A stretch of 64,000 nt of DNA from Rapana venosa (GCA_028751875.1 CM054135.1:62440929-62504928), one strand, 5' to 3'; numbered from the stretch's first letter, positions 52,887 to 63,394 are shown. Notes: generated by a model not told the origin, from the sequence alone. Program-made: numbers and translations.

Positions 52887-53965
52887 CCTGTGGCAGGTCC
52901 TCAGAATGTTTGGCATTGAAGAAGGACTACTGCAAACCATTCAAGCACTATACAACACCGCAAGCAGTGCAGTCCTTCTGAACAATCAGGTCGGAGACTA
53001 CTTCAAAACCACAGTTGGGGTCCGACAAGGATGCCCGTTATCTCCAGTCCTGTTTAATCTGTTCTTGGAAAACATTATGAGAGAGACCCTCCATGACTTC
53101 CACTATACCATCTCCATTGGCGGCAGACCCCTCAACAACTTGCAGTTTCCCGATGACATTGACCTCATGGGCGGAAGTAACACAGAGCTGCAAGATCTTA
53201 CGACCAGACTTGAGAACAGAGCTGGAGCATATGGGATGGAGGTAAGCTCGAAGAAAAGTAAAGTACTTGTGAACAGCACGAGCAACGCCACTGCTAAAAT
53301 TTACATGAACGGCCAGCAACTGGAGGAAGTAGACGCTTTTAAATACCTTGGTGCTACACTCACAAAGGATGGGCATTCAACGACAAAAATCAAAGTCAGA
53401 CTAGCCATGGTAACATCTTCCATGACAAAACTCACCACCATATGGAAAAGTAAAGAGATCAGTTTCCCAATCAAACTAAAGCTCTACAAAGCCCTAATTC
53501 AGACTATCCTGCTGTACCGAAGTGAAACCTGGACATTGACTGCTGAAACAGCAAAGCGAATCCAGTCATTTGAAACAAAATGCCATAGAAAACTGCTGGG
53601 CATATCCTGGAGAGAATGAAAGACCAATGAATTTGTCAAGAGTCAAATAACACAGCTGGCAGGTCCATAGGAACCCCTTCTCACCATCGTCAAGAAGAAA
53701 AAGCTGACATGGTTCGGCCACGTCACCCACCACAACACTCTGCCAAAAACAGTACTGCAGGGAACACTCCAAGGTGGCAAAAAGAGGGGAAGACAGAACA
53801 AGTCATGGATGGACAACATCAGAGAATGGACCAGGATAAATGACTCGGCACTACTGCACAGAGCCGAGGACCGAGATGGATGGAGGAGGCTTACCACGGC
53901 ATCGTCTTTCGTGTCTCCTCCACGACCGCCAAGGTCACGGGACTGATGATGATGATGATGATGTG
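52887..53965 (+). mobile_element. 5'-truncated LINE (RT domain) with TGATGATG tail
   Basis: Plus-strand RT: MFGIEEGLLQTIQALYNTAS, TVGVRQGCPLSPVLFNLFLE, FPDDIDLMGGSNTELQDLTT, SSKKSKVLVNS, VDAFKYLGATLTKDG and LLYRSETWTL, open to a TGA at 53,617-53,619, then KKKKLTWFGHVTHHN, GRQNKSWMDNIREW and a final GWRRL. It ends in (TGATGA)n. The catalytic box is FPDD instead of FADD. TAGTTG stands at both ends (52,881 and 53,966), probably the target duplication. It is inserted exactly after the FADD box of the minus-strand host LINE. Confidence 0.88.
52906..53619 (+). pseudogene. RT reading frame of the inserted LINE (237 codons)
   Basis: The longest convincing protein-like frame of the window. Covers RT palm block with RQGCPLSP (residues about 43-50), the altered catalytic FPDD (about 84-87), the SSKKSKV block and the thumb ending LLGISWRE. 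Fingers, endonuclease and the final C-terminal domain lie outside it; the ORF ends early at a TGA where intact relatives read EHKTNE or similar. Pro in place of Ala in the catalytic box argues against activity. Confidence 0.85.
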
Positions 53966-54349
53966 TAGTTGACGTTAATGCTACGTCATCAGCAAATAAG
54001 ATAACTCAAAAATATCTGGAAACAGTTGTGCACCGTGCTTACCTTTTTCATTCATAACGTTTGCTAACTGATTAATGAACATAGAAAACAATGTAGGGCT
54101 TAGAACACATCCCCGTCTTACCCCCATGGGGGTTTGAAACTTATTAGTTAATTCAGAATTTGCTCGTATGCATGCTGATAATAACTTATACATAGCCCCA
54201 AGTGATGCAAAAAATTTACCCTTCACACCTTGCTGTTTGATATAACGTAATAACCTGTCATGTTCAACTGTGACGAAGGCCTTTTTAAAATCTACAAAGG
54301 AAACATACAATTTTCTTCCTTTTTTAGAGAGAGAGAGACATACAGACAA

Positions 54350-54425
54350 GACGCACAGAGTCAGAGAGAGAAAGAGACAGACAAAGACAGACAGACAAAG
54401 ACAAACACACACATACACCACCTGC
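54350..54425. repeat. (AGAC)-rich microsatellite remainder
   Basis: Right half of the unit's GA/CAGA tract, separated from 50,522-50,572 by the LINE insertion. Confidence 0.8.
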
Positions 54426-54484
54426 CAAACAAGCTGTTACACAAATAAGTACAGGCACACATTCAAACACACACACATACACGA

Positions 54485-54760
54485 AGAGGTGGATCAGTGG
54501 TTCGGAGGTTTATAAAGCAAGATGTGTGGATTCAAACTGTGCATGAAGCATCCACAAAACAGTAATGTCTTTCCTAGCAAAACTCTGTTGTAAATAGTCA
54601 TATCCACACATGCAGAGAAAAAGAAAAAATGGAATGTAGGGGGAGGGGGGAGGACGCTGCTTGTGTGGCAATGCACTCTTCCCAGAGAGAGCAGCCTGTT
54701 GTATCATGGCAAGAAATCTGCCATGAAAGAAAGCAGTATATGATACGATCCAAAAGCAAG
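54485..54760 (+). mobile_element. SINE S2 copy with internal deletion (array unit)
   Basis: GAGGTGGATCAGTGGTTCGG head, then GATTCAAACTGTGCATGAAG where other copies have about 110 bp more (the GTGGTGGTCTGGCTGCTAGT part is missing), then CACTCTTCCCAGAGAGAGCA. Confidence 0.77.
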
Positions 54761-54775
54761 ACACAAAAAGCATAC

Positions 54776-55520
54776 CTTATGATAATATGAAGTCCTGTAG
54801 TTCTTTTCTTGACATGCAAGGATGTGGCAGAAATTGGACGGTAGGTGAACTGGCTGTGCAGTCTTGAGAGGTGCTATCTTGAGTGGTGAAGTTTTCCATG
54901 GTACAGTTTGTGTGTAAGTTTTCTGTGGTGAAGTTGAAGTTTTCCTAGGTTAAGTTGGAAGTTGTCTGTGGTGAAGTTGAAGTTTTCCTTGGTAAAGTTG
55001 GAAGTTTTCTGTGGTGAAGTTGAAGTTTTCTGTGGTCAAGTTGAAGTTTTCCGTGGTGAAGTTGAAGTTTTGAAGTTTTCAGTGGTGAAGGTAAAGTTTT
55101 TTGTGGTAAAGTTGGAAGTTTTCCATGGTGAAGTTGAAGTTCTGAAGTTTTCCGTGGCGAAGTTGAAGTTTTCTGTGGTGAAATTGAAGTTTTCCGTGGT
55201 GAAGTTGAAGTTTTGAAGTTTACCGTGGTGAAGTTGAAGTTTTCCGTGGTAAAGTTGAAGTTTTCCGTGGTAAAGTTGAAGTTTTCCGTGGTGAAGTTGA
55301 AGTTTTGAAGTGTTCCGTGGTGAAGTTGAAGTTTTCTCTGATGAAGTTTTCTGTGAAGCAGTTTAGTTTTCTGTGGTGTAGTTTTCCATGATGTAGTCTT
55401 GAGTAGTGAAGTCTTCTGTGGTGCAGTCTTTGTTGGTGCAGCCTTCTATGGTGTACTTTTCCATGGCTTGGTCTTCTGAGTTGTAGTCTATGGTGTAGTC
55501 TTCCTGAGCATGAGTGGAGC
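54776..55520 (-). CDS. Big module 8
   Basis: 745 nt. Start GCTCCACTCATGCTCAGGAA; the frame RRPSHGKVHHRRLHQQRLHH, RRLHYSRLHHGKLHHRKLNC, FTENFIRENFNFTTEHFKTS stays open across the conserved start into the repeats, while the ENYT frame meets TAA after ENYTTEN. Central repeats are mostly 21-bp units with CCG, CTG and one CGTGGCG variant. C-terminal end has the TATTATC insertion (DFILS, TAA). Confidence 0.4.
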
Positions 55521-55803
55521 CTGAAAAAGAAGAGTACAAACAAGTACAGGCACATATTCAAACCAAAGCTTTTTAATGATAACAATGATGATAATTATGA
55601 TAATAGAAAGATTAAGTGCATGTTTGTGTGTCTGCATTAGTCATGTGTTTTTCTATGAGAGAGTGTGTGTGTGTTCACAGAGTAAGTGTGTTAACTGTTT
55701 CTGCAATTCTTAAGTATGACGAGCAAGAAATAGTGCATATTTTTTAGGACTTGCAATGTTAAGCTGTGAAATATCCAACAACAACAGAGGACACTGGTAG
55801 TAC
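55521..55803. other. Unit intron between small and big modules
   Basis: Same words as 44,633-44,912 with a slightly longer GTGT tract; GACGAGCAAGAAATAGTGCA and AGGACTTGCAATGTTAAGCT are well kept. Confidence 0.65.
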
Positions 55804-55888
55804 CTTATTGGGTGCTTCCACTTGCTCGTGCCGCATCCTCAGGCATTGAAGTACCTAGGACGGGAACAGCCTCGTGGATGGAATGATT
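55804..55888 (-). CDS. Small module, alpha type (closed by TAA)
   Basis: 85 nt, NHSIHEAVPVLGTSMPEDAA then RASGSTQ and TAA. Identical in core to 35,913-35,997. Upstream acceptor region AATGTCTGACTTTTTGTGTAG is intact except it exceeds the quoted word by context only. Confidence 0.42.
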
Positions 55889-55917
55889 CTACACAAAAAG
55901 TCAGACATTTCAAAATC

Positions 55918-56165
55918 GATTGTCTGCATGCACGCACGCACCCACACACACATACACTGAAAGAAAAAAGAAAAGACAGAGAGAGACTTAGACACACAGA
56001 GAGAAAGAGAGATGGACAAACACAGACACACAGGAGTGAGAGAGAGAAACAGACACACAAAGACAGACAAACAGACAGACACACACACCACCCGACCAAC
56101 AAGCTGTTACACAAATAAGTAGAGGCACATATATATTCAAACACACACACACACACACACACAAA
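55918..56165. repeat. (CA), (GAGA), (GACA) and second (CA)n
   Basis: Short CA/CG start, GAGA and CAGACA mixtures, then CCACCCGACCAACAAGCTGT and CA at 56,141-56,163. Confidence 0.85.
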
Positions 56166-56525
56166 AGAGGTGGATCAGTGGTTCGGAGGTTATAAAGCAA
56201 GATGTGTGGATTCAAACTTTGTTTAAGCCCCAATCTTTCACTTATTCACTAGGCATTGAGTGGTGGTCTGGCTGCTAGTCTTTGGATTCCATACTCAAAT
56301 CACATCAAATGCATGAAGCATCCACAAAACAGTAAAGTCTTTCCTAGCAAAACTGTTGTAAATAGTCATATCCACACATGCAGGGGAAAAGAAAAAATGG
56401 AATGTGGGGGGAGGGGGGACACAGCTTGTGTGGCAATGCGCTCTTCCCAGAGAGAGAGCAGCCTGTTGCATCATGGCAAGAAATCTGCCATGAAAGAAAG
56501 CAGTGTATGATATGATCCAAAAGCA
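56166..56525 (+). mobile_element. SINE S2 copy (array unit)
   Basis: GAGGTGGATCAGTGGTTCGG, GATTCAAACTTTGTTTAAGC, GGTGGTCTGGCTGCTAGTCT, GCGCTCTTCCCAGAGAGAGA and AAGAAATCTGCCATGAAAG. Confidence 0.78.
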
Positions 56526-56542
56526 AGACACAAAAAGCATAC

Positions 56543-58037
56543 CTTATGATAATTTGAAGTCCTGTTGTTCTTTTCTTGACGTGCAAGGATGTGGCAGAAA
56601 TTGGACTGTAGGTGAACTAGCTGTGCAGTCTTGAGAAGAGCTATCTTGAGTAGTGAAGTTTTCTATGGTACAGTTTTCTGTGGTGAAGTTTTGCATGGTG
56701 AAGTTGAAGTTTTCCATGGTACAGTTTTCTGAGGTGAACGTGAAGTTTTCCAAGGTAAAGTTGAAGTTTTCTGTGGTGAAGTTTTGCATGGTGAAGTTGA
56801 AGTCTTCAATGGTGCAGTTTTCCGTGGTGAAGTTAAAGTTTTCCATGATGATGTTTTTCAAAGTGAAGTTGAAGTTTTCCATGGTGAAGTTGGAAGTTTT
56901 CCTTGATGAAGTTGGAAGTTTTCTTTAGTGAAGTTGAAGTTTTCCGTGGTGAAGTTGAAGTTTTTTGTGGTGACATTGAAGAAGTTGAAGTTTTCTATGG
57001 TGAAGTTGAAGTTTTGAAGTTTTCCTTGGTAAAGATGAAGTTTTCAGTGGTGAAGTGTTTTCAGTGGTGAAGTGTTTTCAGTTGTGAAGTTGAAGTTTCC
57101 TGTGGTAAAGTTGAAGTTTCCTGTGGTAAAGTTGAAGTTTTCCATGGTAAAGTTGAGGTTTTGAAGTTTCCGTGGTGAAGTTGAAGTTTTCCATGGTGAA
57201 GTTGAAGTTTTCCGTGGTGAAGTTGTTTTCAAGTTTTACAATAGTAAAGTTGAAGTTTTGAAGTTTTTAGTAGTGAAGTTGAATTTTTCTGTGGTAAAGT
57301 TGGAAGTTTTCCATGGTGAAGTTGTAGTTTTGAAGTTTTCTATAGTAAAGTTGGAAGTTTTGAAGTTTTCAGTGGTGAAGTTGAAGTTTTCAGTGGTGAA
57401 GTTGAAGTTTTCTGTGGTAAAGTTGAAAGTTTTCTGTGGTGAAGTTGGAAGTTTTCCATGGTGAAGTTGTTTGTAGTTCTGAAGTTTTCCATGGTGAAGT
57501 TGAAGTTTTCCGTGGTAAAGTTGAAGTTTTCCGTGGTGAAGTTGGAAGTTTTGAAGTTTTCCGTGGTGAAGTTGAAGTTTTCCGTGGTGAAGTTGAAGTT
57601 TTCTGTGGTGAAGTTAAGTTTTGAAGCTTTTCGTGGTAAAGCTGAAGTTTTCCGTGGTAAAGTTGAAGTTTTCCGTGGTAAAGTTGAAGTTTTCCATGGT
57701 AAAGTTGAAGTTTTCCATGGTGAAGTTGAAGAAGTTGAAGTTTTCCGTGGTGAAGTTGAAGTTTTCCGTGGTGAAGTTGAAGTTTTGAAGTTTTTCGTGG
57801 TGAAGAAAGTTTTCTCTGTTAAGTTTTCTGTGGTGCAATTTAGTTTTCTGTGAAGCAGTTAGTTTTCTGTGGTGTAGTTTTCCATGATACAGTCTTGAGT
57901 AGTGATGTCCTTGTCTTGAGTGGTGATGTCCTCTGAGGTGTAGCCTTTGTTGGGTGCAGCCTTCTATGGTGTAGTTTTCTTGGCTCAGTCTTCTGAGTTG
58001 TAGTCTATGGTGTAGTCTTCCTGAGCTTGAGTGGGGC
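56543..58037 (-). CDS. Big module 9
   Basis: 1,495 nt, start GCCCCACTCAAGCTCAGGAA (ATG lost here), end with TATTATC type insertion variant (CAAATTATCATAAG). The C-terminal half reads MENFNFTLKNIIMENFNFTT, ENCTIEDFNFTMQNFTTENF, then NFTLENFTFTSENCTMENFN in one frame for over 100 codons, the longest pure ENFNFT stretch. The N-terminal half shows GKLHHRK, KTSTSP and NFNFTT registers in turn. Product unknown. Confidence 0.42.
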
Positions 58038-58343
58038 CTGAAAAAGAAGAGGTACAAACAAGTACAGGCACATATTGAAACCAATGCTGTTTAATGATAA
58101 TAGTGATGATGATAATACTGATGATGATAACAAGTATTGTATGTATGTATGTGTGTCTGCATTAGTTATGTGTTTTTTCTATGAGAGAGAGAAATAGATT
58201 GAGTGTGTGTGTGTGTCTATGTTCACAGACTGAGTGTTAACTGTTTCTGCAATTCTTAAGTATGATAAGCAAGAAATAGTGCATATTCTTGACTCTCAAT
58301 GCTAAGCTGTGAAACACCTAACAACTGAGGAGACTGGTAGTAC

Positions 58344-58428
58344 CTTATTGGGTGCTTCCACTTGCTCGTGCCTCATCCTCAGGCATTGAAGTACCTAGGA
58401 CGGGAACAGCCTCGTGGACGGAATGATT
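58344..58428 (-). CDS. Small module, alpha type (closed by TAA)
   Basis: 85 nt. Reads NHSVHEAVPVLGTSMPEDEA then RASGSTQ and TAA; the second-last change A to E (GCGGCA to GAGGCA) is unique. Second alpha in a row with 58,886-58,970, without a big module between, so this pair arose by a local duplication rather than from alpha-beta. Confidence 0.42.
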
Positions 58429-58467
58429 CTACACAAAAAGACATTTCAAAATCAAATGTCATCATGC

Positions 58468-58470
<3 letters not shown>

Positions 58471-58509
<39 letters not shown>

Positions 58510-58640
58510 AAAGAGAAAAAGATAGACAGGGAGAGAGACTTACACACACACAGAGAAAGAAAGAGAGACAATCGGACAGACACTGACACACAGATTGCAA
58601 GTGAAAGAGAAAAAGAGACAAAGACAAACAAACACACACA
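58471..58640. repeat. (CA)n plus GAGA/GACA tract
   Basis: CA at about 58,471-58,505, then GAGA and CAGACA mixtures. It joins directly to ACCAATGCATTTTAATGATA, the unit intron, so the S2 SINE and the big module are missing here. Confidence 0.85.
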
Positions 58641-58885
58641 CCAATGCATTTTAATGATAACAATGATGATAATTATGATAATAGAAATATTGTGTGTATG
58701 TATGTGTGTCTGCATTAGTCATGTGTTTTTCTATGAGAGAGAGAGAGTGTATGTGTTCACAGAGTGAGTGTGTTAACTGTTTCTGCAATTCTTAAGTATG
58801 ATGAGCAAGAAATTGTGCATATTCTTGAGGACTCACAATGTTAAGCTGTAAAACATCCAACAACAACAGAGGACACTGGTAGTAC

Positions 58886-58970
58886 CTTATTGGGTGCTTC
58901 CACTTGCTCGTGCCGCATCCTCAGGCATTGAAGTACCTAGGACGGGAACAGCCTCGTGGACAGAATGATT
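58886..58970 (-). CDS. Small module, alpha type (closed by TAA)
   Basis: 85 nt. Reads NHSVHEAVPVLGTSMPEDAA then RASGSTQ and TAA before GTACTACC. Confidence 0.42.
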
Positions 58971-59009
58971 CTACACAAAAAGTCAGACATTTCAAAATCA
59001 AATGTCTGC

Positions 59010-59261
59010 ATGCACACACACCACTCTGAGAAAGAGAAAAGAATGACAGACAGGGAGAGATACAGAGACACACAGAGAGAAAGAGAGAGAGAGACGGACA
59101 GACACAGACACACAGAGTGAGATAGAGAGAGAATGAGAGACAAACAAAAACAGACAGACAAAGACAAAGACAGACACACATACACCACCTGCCAAACAAG
59201 CTGTTACACAAATAAGTAAAGGCACACATTCAAACACACACACATACACATACACGAAGAG
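59010..59261. repeat. GAGA/GACA and (CA)n tract
   Basis: GAGAGATACAGAGACACACA style mixture, CCACCTGCCAAACAAGCTGT, then CA at about 59,236-59,256. Confidence 0.85.
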
Positions 59262-59630
59262 GTGGATCAGTGGTTCGGAGGTTTATAAAGCAAGATGTGT
59301 GGATTCAAACTTTGTTTAAGCCCCAATTTTTCACTTATTCACTAGGCATTGAGTGGTGGTCTGGCTGCTAGTCTTTTAGGTTCCATACTCAAATCACATC
59401 AAGTGCATGAAGCATCCACAAAACAGTAACGTTTTTCCTAGAAAAACTCTGTTGTAAATAGTCATATCCACACATGCAGAGGAAAAGAACAAAAGGCATT
59501 TGGGTTGGGGGGTAAGGGGGTGGGGGTGCTGCTTGTGTGGCAATGCACTCTTCCCAGAGAGAGCAGGCTGTTATATCAAGGCAAGAAATTCGCCATGAAA
59601 GAAATCAGTTTATAATATAATCCAAAGTCA
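59262..59630 (+). mobile_element. SINE S2 copy (array unit)
   Basis: GAGGTGGATCAGTGGTTCGG, GGTGGTCTGGCTGCTAGTCT, TTGGGTTGGGGGGTAAGGGG and CACTCTTCCCAGAGAGAGCA. Paralogue of 61,381-61,775. Confidence 0.78.
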
Positions 59631-59647
59631 AGACACAAAAAGCATAC

Positions 59648-60724
59648 CTTATGATAATATGAAGTCCTGTAGTTCTTTTCTTGACGTGCAAGGATGTGGC
59701 AGAAATTGGACTGTAGGTCAATTGGCTGTGCAGTCTTGAGAGGTGCTATCTTGAGTAGTGAAGTTTTCCATGGTACACTTTTCTGTGGTGAATGTGAAGT
59801 TTTCCGTGGTAATGTTGAAATTTTTTCTGTAGTGAAGTTTTGCATGGTGAAGTTGAAGTCTTCCATGGTGCAGTTTTCCGTGGTGATGTTTTTCAAAGTC
59901 AAGTTGAAGTTTTCCATGGTGAAGTTGGAAGTTTTCCTTGATGAAGTTGGAAGTTTTTTGTGGTGAAGTTGAAGTTTTCTGTGGTGAAGTTGAAGTTTTT
60001 TAGTTTTCCATGGTAAAGTAGAAGTTTTCAGTGGTGAAGTTGAAGTTGAAATTTTCCGTGGTAAAGTTGAAGTTTTCAGTGGTGAATTTGAAGTTGAAAT
60101 TTTCCTTGGTAAAGTTGAAGTTTTCAGTGGTGAAGTTGAAGTTTCCTGTGGTAAAGTTGAAGTTTTCCATGGTAAAGTTGAAGTTTTGAAGTTTTCAGGG
60201 GTAAAGTTGAAGTTTTCAGTGGTGAAGTTGAAGTTTTCAGTAGTGTTTTCAGTGGTGAAGTTGAAGTTGAAGTTTTCTGTGGTGAAGTTCAGTTTTCTGT
60301 GGTGAAGTTTCTCTGGATGAAGTTTTCTGTGGTGAAGTTGGTTTTCTGTGGTGAAGGTGAAGTTTTCCTTGGTGAAGTTGTAGTTCTGAAGTTTTCCGGG
60401 GTGAAGTTGAAGTTTTCAGTGGTGAAGTTGAAGTTTTTTGCGGTAAAGTTGGAAGTTTTCTGTGGTGAAGGTGAAGTTTTCCATGGTGAAGTTGTAGTTC
60501 TGAAGTTTTCCATGGTGAAGTTGAAGTTTTCAGTGGTGAAGTAAGTTTTCCATGGTGAAGTTGAACTTTTCTGTGGTGCAGTTCAGTTTTCTGTGGTGTA
60601 GTTTTCCATGATGCAGTCTTGAGTAGAGAAGTCTTTGTTGGTGCAGCCTTCTATGGTGTACTTTTCCATGGCTGGGTCTTCGAGTTGTAGTCTATGGCAT
60701 TCTCTTCCTGAGCATGAGTGGGGC
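59648..60724 (-). CDS. Big module 10
   Basis: 1,077 nt. Start GCCCCACTCATGCTCAGGAA, in the ENYT frame AQEENAIDYNSKTQP-like (one base lost near 60,682), later KYTIEGCTNKDFSTQDCIME and NYTTEN, then TGA. Repeats follow with ENFRTTTSPWKTSPSPQ and ENFNFTTENF registers. The C-terminal reading is MENFNLTLKNITTENCTMED, FNFTMQNFTTEK. TATTATC insertion before the donor. Confidence 0.4.
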
Positions 60725-61021
60725 CTGAAAAAGAAAAGTACAAACAAGTACAGGCACATAATCAAACCAATGCTTTTTAATGATAATGATGATAATTATG
60801 ATAATAGAAATATTGTGTGAATGTATGTGTGTCTGCATTAGTTAGTCATGTGTTTTTTCTATGAGAGAGAGAAAGTGTGTGTGTGTGTGTGTTCACAGAG
60901 TGAGTGTGTTAACTGTTTCTGCAATTCTTAAGTATTATGAGCAAGAAATAGTGCATGTTCTTGAGGACTCGCAATGTTAAGCTGTAAAACATTCAACAAC
61001 AACAGAGGACACTGGTAGTAC

Positions 61022-61106
61022 CTTATTGGGTGCTTCCACTTGCTCGTGCCGCATCCTCAGGCATTGAAGTACCTAGGACGGGAACAGCCTCGTGGACGGA
61101 ATGATT
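61022..61106 (-). CDS. Small module, alpha type (closed by TAA)
   Basis: 85 nt. Reads NHSVHEAVPVLGTSMPEDAA then RASGSTQ and TAA. Acceptor side reads GTCTGTGACTTTTTGTGTAG, with two extra bases compared with most copies. Confidence 0.42.
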
Positions 61107-61380
61107 CTACACAAAAAGTCACAGACATTTCAAAATCAAATGTCTGCATGCACACACACTCTGAAAGAGAAAAGAATGACAGCCAGGGAGAGAGACAGAG
61201 ACACACAGAGAGAAAGAGAGAGACAGACGGACAGACACAGACTGAGATAGAGAAAGAGAATGAGAGACAAAGACAGACAAACAAAGACAAACAGACACAC
61301 ATACCACCTGCCAAACAAGCTGTTACACAAATAAGTACAGCCACACAATCAAATACACACACACACACACACACACAAAA

Positions 61381-61775
61381 GGGGTGGATCAGTGGTTTGG
61401 AGGTTATAAAGCAAGATGTGTGGATTCAAACTTTGTTTAAGCCCCAATCTTTCCCTTATTCACTAGGCACTGAGTGGTTGTCTGGGTGCTAATCTGTCAG
61501 GTTCCATACTCAAATCACATCAAGTGCATGAAGAATCAACAACACAGTAAAGTCTTTCATTGTAAAACTTTGTTGTAAATAGTCATATCCACACATGCAA
61601 AGGAAAAGAACAAAAGGCATTTGGGTTGGGGGTAAGGGGGTTGGGGGTAAGGGGGTGGGGGGGGGGGGGGGCGGCGCTGCTTGTGTGGCAATGCACTCTT
61701 CCCAGAGAGAGCAGGCTGTTATATCAAGGCAAGAAATTCGCCATGAAAGAAATCAGTATATGATATAATCCAAAG
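61381..61775 (+). mobile_element. SINE S2 copy (array unit)
   Basis: GGGTGGATCAGTGGTTTGGA, TTGTCTGGGTGCTAATCTGT, GGTTGGGGGTAAGGGGGTTG repeated, a G-run near 61,658-61,671 and CACTCTTCCCAGAGAGAGCA. Confidence 0.78.
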
Positions 61776-61795
61776 TCAAGACACAAAAAGCATAC

Positions 61796-63216
61796 CTTAT
61801 GATAATATGAAGTCCTGTAGTTCTTTTCTTGACGTGCAAGGATGTGGCAGAAATTGGACTGTAGGTCAATTGGCTGTGCAGTCTTGAGAGGTGCTATCTT
61901 GAGTAGTGAAGTTTTCCATGATACACTTTTCTGTGGTGAATGTGAAGTTTTCCGTGGTAATGTTGAAATTTTTTCTGTAGTGAAGTTTTGCATGGTGAAG
62001 TTGAAGTCTTCCATGGTGCAGTTTTCCGTGGTGACGTTTTTCAAAGTGAAGTTGAAGTTTTCCGAGGTAAAGTTGAAGTTTTCCGTGTTAAAGTTGAAGT
62101 ATTTTAGTTTTCCGTGGTAAAGTAGAAGTTTTCAGTGGTGAAGTTGAAGTTGAAATTTTCCATGGTAAAGTTGAAGTTTTCAGTGGTGAAGTGTGTTTTT
62201 AGTGGTGAAGTTGCAGTTTCCTGTGGTAAAGTTGAAGTTTTCCGTGGTGAAGTTGAAGTTTTGAAGTTTTCAGTGGTAAAGTTGAAGTTTTCAGTGGTGA
62301 AGTTGAAGTTTTCCGTGGTGAAGTTGAAGTTTTCAGTAGTGAAGTGTTTTCAGTGGTGAAGTTGAAGTTGAAATTTTCCATGGTAAAGTTGAAGTTTTCA
62401 GTGGTGAAGTGTGTTTTTAGTGGTGAAGTTGCAGTTTCCTGTGGTGAAGTTGAAGTTTTCCGTGGTGAAGTTGAAGTTTTCAGTGGTAAAGTTGAAGTTT
62501 TGAAGTTTTCAGTGGTAAAGTTGAAGTTTTCAGTGGTGAAGTTGAAGTTTTCCGTGGTAAAGTTGAAGTTTTCAGTGGTAAAGTTGAAGTTTTCAGTGGT
62601 GAAGTTGAAGTTTTCAGTGGTAAAGTTGAAGTTTTCAGTGGTGAAGTTGAAGTTTTCCATGGTAAAGTTGAAGTTTTCAGTGGTGAAGTGTTTTCAGTGG
62701 TGAAGTTGAAGTTGAAGTTTTTTGTGGTGAAGTTTCTCTGGATGAAGTTTTCTGTGGTGAAGCTGGTTTTCTGTGGTGAAGGTGAAGTTTTCCTTGGTGA
62801 AGTTGTAGTTCTGAAGTTTTCCGGGGTGAAGTTGAAGTTTTCAGTGGTGAAGTTGGAAGTTTTCAGTGGTGAAGTGTTTTCAGTGGTGAAGTTGAATTTT
62901 TTTGCGGTGAAGTTGGAAGTTTTCTGTGGTGAAGGTGAAGTTTTCCATGGTGAAGTTGTAGTTCTGAAGTTTTCCATGGTGAAGTTGAAGTTTTCCGTGG
63001 TGAAGTTGAAGTTTTCTGTGGTGAAGTTGAAGTTTTCTGTGGTTTTCTGTGGTGCAGTTCAGTTTTCTGTGGTGTAGTTTTCTGTGGTGTAGTTTTCCAT
63101 GATGCAGTCTTGAGTAGAGAAGTCTTTGTTGGTGCAGCCTTCTATGGTGTACTTTTCCATGGCTGGGTCTTCTGAGTTGTAGTCTATGGCGTTCTCTTCC
63201 TGAGCATGAGTGGGGC
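61796..63216 (-). CDS. Big module 11
   Basis: 1,421 nt. Start GCCCCACTCATGCTCAGGAA; ENYT frame: AQEENAIDYNSEDPAMEKYT, IEGCTNKDFSTQDCIMENYT, TENYTTEN and TGA. One later piece of over 150 codons reads ENFNFTTENFNFTTENFNFT for eight perfect 21-bp steps and then shifts to KTSTLPLKTSTSP. Many units here carry CAGTGG, which puts TGA in the KLQLHH register. Repeats are more numerous than in its duplicate, module 10. Confidence 0.42.
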
Positions 63217-63363
63217 CTGAAAAAGAAAAGTACAAACAAGTACAGGCACATAATCAAACCAATGCTTTTTAATGATAATGATGATAATTATGATTATAGA
63301 AATATTGTGTGTATGTATGTGTGTCTGCATTAGTTAGTCATGTGTTTTTTCTATGAGAGAGAG

Positions 63364-63394
<31 letters not shown>

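Larger units (their letters stand above)
50573..54325 (-). mobile_element. 5'-truncated LINE, carrying three later insertions
   Basis: Minus-strand RT pieces in order from the right: KKGRKLYVSFVDFKKAF, GVKGKFFASLGAMYKLLSAC, MGVRRGCVLSPTLFSMFINQ, then LFADDVALTST in a shifted frame just before an RTE insertion, then NMKLSVNIDKTKIMVFRKGG, YLGFNFT and LEKVHLIACKRF across a MITE, a long C-terminal region, and a Cys/His knuckle QCPVCKDQIENEEHFLFNCP. GA repeats on both sides mark insertion into the unit's microsatellite. Without insertions it is about 1.75 kb. One frameshift near 53,990 and a TGA near 51,089. Clade not assigned. Confidence 0.85.

Noticed and set aside
42858..63077. Plus-strand frames such as KLKFSVVKLKFSVV and EVEVFRGEVEVFRG across the big modules
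   Set aside because: They are the complement of the minus-strand repeats. The plus strand has TGA in one frame of each 21-bp unit, and acceptor and donor signals with conserved flanks fit the minus strand. I keep the strand as probable, not proven.
29850..63216. Firm assignment of the big modules to the pentapeptide-repeat family
   Set aside because: The five-residue step is present, but seven-residue steps and register shifts interrupt it and the usual small residue is replaced by Glu, Gln or Lys. Kept only as a resemblance.
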